Assembly (NCBI RefSeq): GCF_003353175.1
Contig: NZ_QHKS01000011.1
Location: 1 to 64,000, forward strand
Reading direction: 5' to 3'
Source of the DNA: Paraburkholderia lacunae
GTDB taxonomy: Bacteria > Pseudomonadota > Gammaproteobacteria > Burkholderiales > Burkholderiaceae
Length of the DNA stretch: 64,000 nucleotides
The notes beneath the pieces were generated by a model that saw only the letters and a list, made by a program, of their open reading frames with translations, did not search any database and was not told where the DNA came from. The position numbers and the translations under genes are program-made. Positions 59,534-64,000 of this stretch are shown in pieces. Each line of letters starts with the position of its first letter. Position 1 is the stretch's first letter.

Positions 59534-60361
59534 TCAGCTGCCCTGCCAGCGTCCCGGCGGCACGCCGAACATGCGCCGGAAATGCCGCGTGAAATGGCTC
59601 TGGTCCGTGAAGCCGCTGGCCGCGGCGATGTCCGTCACGGAAACGCCGGCGCGCAACGGCGCCAGCGCGCGTTGCAGGCGCACCTGATTGCGCCACGCAT
59701 GCGGCGGCAGACCGGTGGTTTGGGTAAAAAGGCGGGCGGCGTGAAATGGCGACAGTCCCGCTGCGTGCGCGACTTCGGCCAGCGTGACTTGCGCCGTCAG
59801 ATCGCCCGTCAGGCGCTCTTTCATGGTTGCGACGCGGGCGTCGTCAGCGGCGGCGCGCGACGGCTCCGGCTGCGTCTGCGAGTAGCGGACCAGCAGCGTG
59901 GACAAAGCGTCGAGCATCGCGGCTTCGGCGGCGAGCGGATCGTCGCCGGCTTCCAGCAGACGATGCGCGCGCGCAAGCCGCTGCGCCAGATCGGGATCGC
60001 GGATCACGCCCGGCGCGAACCACGGCAACGCTTGCGGCCGGCCGGCAACCTCATTGGCGAGCGCGTGGATGAAGTCGATCGGCGCATACATCACGCGGTA
60101 CCGCCAGCCCGCTTCCACCGCCTTCGAGCCGGTATGCAACTCGCCGGGATTGATGATCGGCACGCTGCCCGCTTCGGCGACATAATCCGCGCCGCGATAC
60201 CGATAGCCTTCAGCACCCGCGACGATCACGGGGATCGTGTACGCGTCGTGCCAATGCGCCGAGAACTCGTGATCGTGATATTCGGCCGTGAGCAGGTCCG
60301 CGCCGGGCAGGAGCGGCGTGCGCCAGTAGCGGGCGGAATCCTGGAAACGATGGGCGGTCAT
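59534..60361 (-). CDS. AraC-family regulator of azlCD
   Basis: 275 residues. An N-terminal cupin-like sensing domain (HDHEFSAHWHDAYTIPVIVAGAEGYRYRG, AGSVPIINPGELHTG) and two C-terminal helix-turn-helix motifs (VTLAEVAHAAGLSPFHAARLF and VTDIAAASGFTDQSHFTRHFRRMFGVPPGRW, partial). This is the AraC type often found beside azlC genes. It ends about 260 bases before azlC. That it regulates azlCD is inferred from position. Confidence 0.85.
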   Translation of the reverse strand: MTAHRFQDSARYWRTPLLPGADLLTAEYHDHEFSAHWHDAYTIPVIVAGAEGYRYRGADYVAEAGSVPIINPGELHTGSKAVEAGWRYRVMYAPIDFIHALANEVAGRPQALPWFAPGVIRDPDLAQRLARAHRLLEAGDDPLAAEAAMLDALSTLLVRYSQTQPEPSRAAADDARVATMKERLTGDLTAQVTLAEVAHAAGLSPFHAARLFTQTTGLPPHAWRNQVRLQRALAPLRAGVSVTDIAAASGFTDQSHFTRHFRRMFGVPPGRWQGS

Positions 60362-60460
60362 GGTCGAAGTCCGGCTGGGCCGCTCAGTTTAGCGCGCTGT
60401 GGCCGTTGCGGCGCGTTTTGTCAATGGGTTCGCCGGGCGCGTTACGCCGCAGGACGGCCA

Positions 60461-60940
60461 TCACTTGACCGGAATCGTGGTGCCGGCCGGCATCGGCACG
60501 GCGGTGACGCTGTTTTTCGCACTGCCGGTGGCGATACGGTCGCTGTAGGTCAGGTAGACCAGCGTGTTGCGCTTCGCATCGACCACGCGCACCACATGCA
60601 GCGACTTGAAAATCAGCGACATGCTCACGGAGAACACATCGGATTGCTGTTTCATCGGACTCGTGAAGTGAATCGCGCCGACTTGCCGGCAGGCGATCGA
60701 CGCCTCGGTCGGATCTTCGGCGATGCCGAGCGTGCCCTTGATGCCGCCGGTACGAGCCCGCGACACATAGCAGGTCACGCCTTGCACAAGCGGATCGTCA
60801 TAGGCTTCGACGACCACGCGGTCGGAACCCGTCAAGTGGAAGTTGGTATTGACGCTGCCGACCTCTTCGCTGTGTGCGAGCGGCAGTAACAGGGCCCAGA
60901 CGGTGACCGCGAGCGAGACACGCAATAAGGTGGATTTCAT
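60461..60940 (-). CDS. creA: CreA-family periplasmic protein
   Basis: 159 residues: signal peptide (LLRVSLAVTVWALLLPLAHS) and the CreA pattern GSDRVVVEAYDDPLVQGVTCYVSRARTGGIKG, EDPTEASIACRQVG, and SLIFKSLHVVRVVDAKRNTLVYLTYSDRI. The two cysteines near residues 57 and 88 probably form the conserved disulfide. Function is unknown even in E. coli, where the gene lies in the creABCD cluster; no creBCD here. Confidence 0.85.
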   Translation of the reverse strand: MKSTLLRVSLAVTVWALLLPLAHSEEVGSVNTNFHLTGSDRVVVEAYDDPLVQGVTCYVSRARTGGIKGTLGIAEDPTEASIACRQVGAIHFTSPMKQQSDVFSVSMSLIFKSLHVVRVVDAKRNTLVYLTYSDRIATGSAKNSVTAVPMPAGTTIPVK

Positions 60941-61125
60941 CGGATTGCCGGGAATGAGGGCAAGGTTGGGCGCGAGCGTTTAACACAGGAAGCGCGCGGA
61001 GAAACATCATCGTATAACGGTGTGCCGGTCAGAGGGCGAGGGCAAACGTCATAGACCGTTCGCCGGGCTTGCATCTGAACTGCGCGAGTGACTGTTTTCC
61101 GCAGGACGCGATCCGGCGAATCAAA

Positions 61126-61152
61126 ACAAAAAGGCCCGCACGGATGCGGGCC
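61126..61152 (-). terminator. terminator behind the downstream tRNA-Asn
   Basis: Read on the minus strand: GGCCCGCA and TGCGGGCC form an eight-base-pair stem with a four-base loop, followed by five T. It lies 11 bases behind the tRNA at 61,163. Confidence 0.85.
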
Positions 61153-61162
61153 TTCGAAATTT

Positions 61163-61238
61163 TGGCTCCTCGACCTGGGCTCGAACCAGGGACCTACGGA
61201 TTAACAGTCCGGCGCTCTACCGACTGAGCTATCGAGGA
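61163..61238 (-). tRNA. tRNA-Asn (GTT)
   Basis: A 76-base cloverleaf on the minus strand beginning TCCTCGATAGCTCAGTCGGT, anticodon loop CTGTTAATC with anticodon GTT, T-loop GGTTCGAGCC, and an encoded CCA end. The acceptor arms TCCTCGA and TCGAGGA pair fully. It is identical in sequence to the tRNA at 61,301. Confidence 0.96.
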
Positions 61239-61262
61239 ACAGCAGTACAACTTGATCTACAT

Positions 61263-61290
61263 AAAAAAGCCCGTCTTGGTTAACGGGCTT
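61263..61290 (-). terminator. terminator behind the upstream tRNA-Asn
   Basis: Read on the minus strand: GCCCGT and ACGGGC form a stem with an eight-base loop, followed by six T. It lies between the two tRNA genes, suggesting each has its own transcription end or that read-through is partial. Confidence 0.8.
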
Positions 61291-61300
61291 TTGCAATTCT

Positions 61301-61376
61301 TGGCTCCTCGACCTGGGCTCGAACCAGGGACCTACGGATTAACAGTCCGGCGCTCTACCGACTGAGCTATCGAGGA
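61301..61376 (-). tRNA. tRNA-Asn (GTT), second copy
   Basis: A second, identical 76-base tRNA-Asn with anticodon GTT and encoded CCA, 62 bases upstream (in transcription) of the other copy. The short flanks GGAACAG are also shared, as expected from a tandem duplication. Confidence 0.96.
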
Positions 61377-61490
61377 ACAGAACAACAACAGCAGAGAAGC
61401 GAAATTGTAGGAGTAGCTTAAGCGCCTGTCAATACCCTGCGTTCATCTCGATTTGATTCGAATGCCACGGCGGGTGACGGCCGCGCAGGC

Positions 61491-61814
61491 TCAGCGTGCG
61501 AGCAGAGCCAGCTTTTCCTTCACGTCCTTGAATTCCTCGGCTTCCGGCAGCGGCGCCTTGGTCTTGGTGATGCTCGGCCAGTTCTTCGCCAGATCGGCAT
61601 TCAGCTCGATGAAGTTCTGCTGGTCGCCCGGCACGTCTTCTTCGGCATAAATGGCGTTCACCGGGCATTCGGCCACGCACACAGCGCAGTCGATGCATTC
61701 ATCGGGGTCGATCGCGAGGAAGTTGGGACCTTCGCGAAAGCAGTCCACCGGGCACACATCGACGCAGTCGGTATAGCGGCACTTGATGCAGCTTTCGGTC
61801 ACAACGTGAGTCAT
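61491..61814 (-). CDS. fdxA: seven-iron ferredoxin
   Basis: A 107-residue ferredoxin of the FdxA type. The N-terminal cluster motifs are CIKCRYTDCVDVCPVDCF (3Fe-4S plus one 4Fe-4S ligand) and CIDCAVCVAECPVNAI (4Fe-4S), followed by the typical C-terminal helix with WPSITKTKAPLPEAEEF. It carries electrons in the cytoplasm; the partner is not known. The ATG starts MTHVVTESC and is preceded by GGAG about nine bases upstream. Confidence 0.93.
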   Translation of the reverse strand: MTHVVTESCIKCRYTDCVDVCPVDCFREGPNFLAIDPDECIDCAVCVAECPVNAIYAEEDVPGDQQNFIELNADLAKNWPSITKTKAPLPEAEEFKDVKEKLALLAR

Positions 61815-62081
61815 TCAGGCAGCTCCTGCATGCGGAATCAGGGAAGGCGGAAACGCCAAAAGCGCTATTGTATCGTAACGTCAAGAGGCGCATGCGGCAT
61901 CGGGCAGACGGTTTTATATGTTTTCGTGATTAGTTTATGACATCCGGCGCGACGGCCCACCGGTGCGCTGAATCCGGGCGCATTCGGGTAACATGCGTCA
62001 GTTCGGTGCGCACGGGGCGCGCCGCACGCGCGTGGGTTGAGTCAGGCCTTTTCGTTTTCCTGCAGTCCAGTTCGCACGATC

Positions 62082-63278
62082 ATGATTATTACTTCGCTGC
62101 TCGACACCGATCTGTACAAGTTCACGATGATGCAAGTGGTGTTGCATCACTTTCCCGCGGCGAATGTCGAGTATCGGTTCCGCTGCCGCACGCCGAATGT
62201 CGATCTCGTGCCGTATATCGGCGAAATTCGCGATGAAGTGCGCAAGCTCTGCGAGCTGCGCTTTACCGACGGCGAGCTCGATTATCTGCGGCGGATGCGC
62301 TTTATCAAGGGCGACTTCATCGAGTTTCTCGCGCTGTTTCATCTGAACGAGAAATACATTTCGATCCTGCCTTCGCCGAAGGGCAATGGCGAGATCGACA
62401 TCGAGATCAAAGGGCCGTGGCTGCACACGATCCTGTTCGAGATCCCGATGCTCGCGATCGTCAACGAGGTTTATTTCCGCAACACCCAGCAGACACCGGA
62501 CTACAGCGAAGGGCGCGGGCGTCTCGTCGACAAGATGAAGCTGCTCGGCGCGCGTCCGGAATTCGCCGACTGCAAGATCGCGGACTACGGCACGCGCCGC
62601 CGCTTCTCGAAGCAGTGGCACGAGGAGGTGATCCTCACGCTGAAAGACGGCCTCCTCGAACAGTTCGCCGGCACCAGCAATGTCTTCTACGCGATGAAGC
62701 ACAGCCTCACGCCGCTCGGCACCATGGCGCATGAATACCTGCAGGCGTGCCAGGCGCTCGGTCCGCGTTTGCGCGATTCGCAGACCTTCGGCTTCGAAAT
62801 GTGGGCGAAGGAATATCGCGGCGACCTGGGTATTGCGCTGTCCGACGTGTACGGCATGCAGGCATTTCTGCGCGACTTCGACATGTACTTCTGCAAGCTG
62901 TTCGACGGCGCGCGTCACGATTCCGGCGATCCGTTCGACTGGGGCGAGCGCTTGCTCAAGCACTATGAAGCGAACCGCTGCGACCCGCGCACCAAGATCC
63001 TCGTGTTCTCGGACGCGCTCGACATTCCGAAGGTGCTGCAACTGTACGAGCGTTTTCGCGGCCGCTGCAAGCTGGCGTTCGGCGTGGGCACCAATCTGAC
63101 CAACGACCTCGGTTATAACCCGTTGCAGATCGTCATCAAGATGGTTCGCTGCAATGGTCAGCCGGTGGCGAAACTCTCGGATTCGCCCGGCAAGAACATG
63201 TGCGACGACAAGGCGTATCTCGCGTATCTGCGCCAGGTGTTCGGCATCGCGCAACCCGAAGAAGAAGCTGGCAAGTAG
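62082..63278 (+). CDS. pncB: nicotinate phosphoribosyltransferase
   Basis: 398 residues from the ATG at 62,082 (MIITSLLDTDLYKFTMMQVVLHHFP), the family start; the frame opens 15 codons earlier. It joins nicotinate to phosphoribosyl pyrophosphate in NAD salvage. Motifs: YRFRCRTPNVDL, ALFHLNEKYISI, GTRRRFSKQWHEEVIL with the phosphate loop and the autophosphorylated-His region, GTSNVFYAMKHSLTPLGTMAHEY, ARHDSGDPFDWGERLL and the FGVGTNLTNDLGYNPLQIVIKM end. Cytoplasmic. Followed by the LUD gene after 113 bases. Confidence 0.95.
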   Translation: MIITSLLDTDLYKFTMMQVVLHHFPAANVEYRFRCRTPNVDLVPYIGEIRDEVRKLCELRFTDGELDYLRRMRFIKGDFIEFLALFHLNEKYISILPSPKGNGEIDIEIKGPWLHTILFEIPMLAIVNEVYFRNTQQTPDYSEGRGRLVDKMKLLGARPEFADCKIADYGTRRRFSKQWHEEVILTLKDGLLEQFAGTSNVFYAMKHSLTPLGTMAHEYLQACQALGPRLRDSQTFGFEMWAKEYRGDLGIALSDVYGMQAFLRDFDMYFCKLFDGARHDSGDPFDWGERLLKHYEANRCDPRTKILVFSDALDIPKVLQLYERFRGRCKLAFGVGTNLTNDLGYNPLQIVIKMVRCNGQPVAKLSDSPGKNMCDDKAYLAYLRQVFGIAQPEEEAGK

Positions 63279-63391
63279 GTAGAACATACGTCCCGCGCGC
63301 GGCAATCGGCCGTTCGGCCAGAGTGTTCGCATGCAGGGCGGCCGGTATAATCCTCGCCATTCGCACGGCTGTCGACACGAGGATTTCGCAT

Positions 63392-64000
63392 ATGGATACA
63401 TCGATTGCCCGCCGCAACATCCTGGCGCGCATCCGCGCGGCGCAAGGGCGCGAACCCGAGCCGGCCGCTTCCGAGCGCGAGGCCGTTGCGGACTACCTGG
63501 CGCGCCATCCTGCCGGCCCGCGTCCGGAGATGCCGGCCGATCTGACAGGGCGCTTCGTCGAAGAAGCGCAGAAGATGGCGACCACTGTCGACACCGTCGA
63601 AACACTGAGCGACGTGCCTGCCGCCGCACATCGCTACCTCACGCAACAGGCGTTGCCCACCCAGGCGATTGCATGGCAAACGCTGCAAGATCTGCAATGG
63701 GCCGAAGCCGGTCTCACCGTCGAATTTCGCAAGCCTGAAGACGGCGACGTGGTCGGTCTCACCGGCTGCTTCTGCGCCACTGCCGAGACCGGCACGCTGG
63801 TGCTGTTGTCCGGCCCGCAAACCTATGCGTCGGCTGGTTTGCTGCCCGAAACGCACATTGCGATCGTGCCGGCTTCGCGAATCGTCGCCGGGCATGAAGA
63901 GGCGTTCAACCTGATTCGCAGCGAGTGCGGCGAATTCCCGCGTGCGGTCAATTTCGTCTCCGGGCCGTCGCGCACCGGCGATATCGAACAGACAATCGTG
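63392..64000 (+). CDS. LUD-domain protein (LutC-like), cut by the window end
   Basis: The first 203 residues of a protein beginning MDTSIARRNILARIRAAQGRE. The LUD pattern appears late in the fragment: GDVVGLTGCFCATAETGTLVLLSG, LLPETHIAIVPASRIVAGHEEAF and a final GPSRTGDIEQTIV. In LutC/YkgG proteins this domain is part of the iron-sulfur lactate oxidation complex LutABC. An AGGA lies about eight bases before the ATG. No other lut gene is inside the window; the rest may follow beyond 64,000. Confidence 0.85.
   Translation, partial: MDTSIARRNILARIRAAQGREPEPAASEREAVADYLARHPAGPRPEMPADLTGRFVEEAQKMATTVDTVETLSDVPAAAHRYLTQQALPTQAIAWQTLQDLQWAEAGLTVEFRKPEDGDVVGLTGCFCATAETGTLVLLSGPQTYASAGLLPETHIAIVPASRIVAGHEEAFNLIRSECGEFPRAVNFVSGPSRTGDIEQTIV

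Noticed and set aside
61163..61376. tRNA-Asn pair as the attachment site of the island
   Set aside because: The island border found is at 17,965 in a protein gene, more than 43 kb away, and no tRNA fragment was seen near it.
1..64000. CRISPR array
   Set aside because: No series of direct repeats with unique spacers was seen; all tandem repeats found are coding or lack spacers.

Overview
The window reads as a chromosomal segment of a GC-rich beta-proteobacterium of the Burkholderiales, most likely Paraburkholderia/Burkholderia. That is an inference from gene content (rpsP-rimM-trmD-rplS, darP-mog, pmbA, VpsR-type sigma-54 activators, a Fap-like amyloid locus, pncB next to a LUD gene) and from the strong G/C bias at third codon positions. 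Two very different regions meet at about base 17,965.

Bases 1-17,964 look like the right-hand part of a horizontally acquired genomic island. It carries small secreted proteins and lipoproteins, a frameshifted secreted protein, the stump of a GHKL-type ATPase and a dense cluster of defence-like genes. The cluster comprises: a 1987-residue DUF4011-helicase-Vsr protein (Hhe-like); a reverse transcriptase whose end overlaps a PD-(D/E)XK nuclease gene; and, convergent to these, an overlapping pair encoding a Toprim-like protein and a possible caspase/CHAT-like protein. The island ends with a complete radical SAM gene of the PA0069/SplB-like family on the minus strand, with a LexA-type box over its promoter. 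Directly next to it, at 17,965, begins the 3' part of a second gene of the same family on the plus strand. It is cut inside the codons of its iron-sulfur cysteine motif. The simplest reading is that the island inserted into the host's radical SAM gene and brought its own SOS-controlled replacement.

Bases 17,965-32,400 are core genome: TM2 protein, PQQ sugar dehydrogenase, the ribosomal/tRNA-modification operon rpsP-rimM-trmD-rplS with a good promoter and terminator, Nudix CoA pyrophosphatase, CobD/CbiB-like protein, rsgA with an M48 protease, orn, mog/darP, pmbA and folA.

Bases 32,393-42,322 hold a Fap-like functional amyloid locus: one long minus-strand operon of seven exported proteins, including a C39 protease, an amyloid-like repeat protein and a coiled-coil/beta-barrel porin. 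It ends in a VpsR-type sigma-54 activator gene and faces a second such activator. A good -24/-12 promoter lies in front of the operon, and an 18-bp perfect palindrome lies upstream of that. The locus sits between folA and thyA.

Bases 42,472-64,000 are again mostly housekeeping and accessory core genes: thyA, a repeat-rich FecR/DUF6600 protein, an ArsR regulator, an MFS transporter coupled to a GlxA-type regulator, a thioesterase, fumC, a MATE pump, an S4 RNA-binding protein, a UvrD-like helicase, azlCD with an AraC regulator, CreA, two identical tRNA-Asn genes, fdxA, pncB and the start of a LUD-domain (LutC-like) gene that runs off the window. No rRNA, CRISPR array, transposase or integrase gene was seen.
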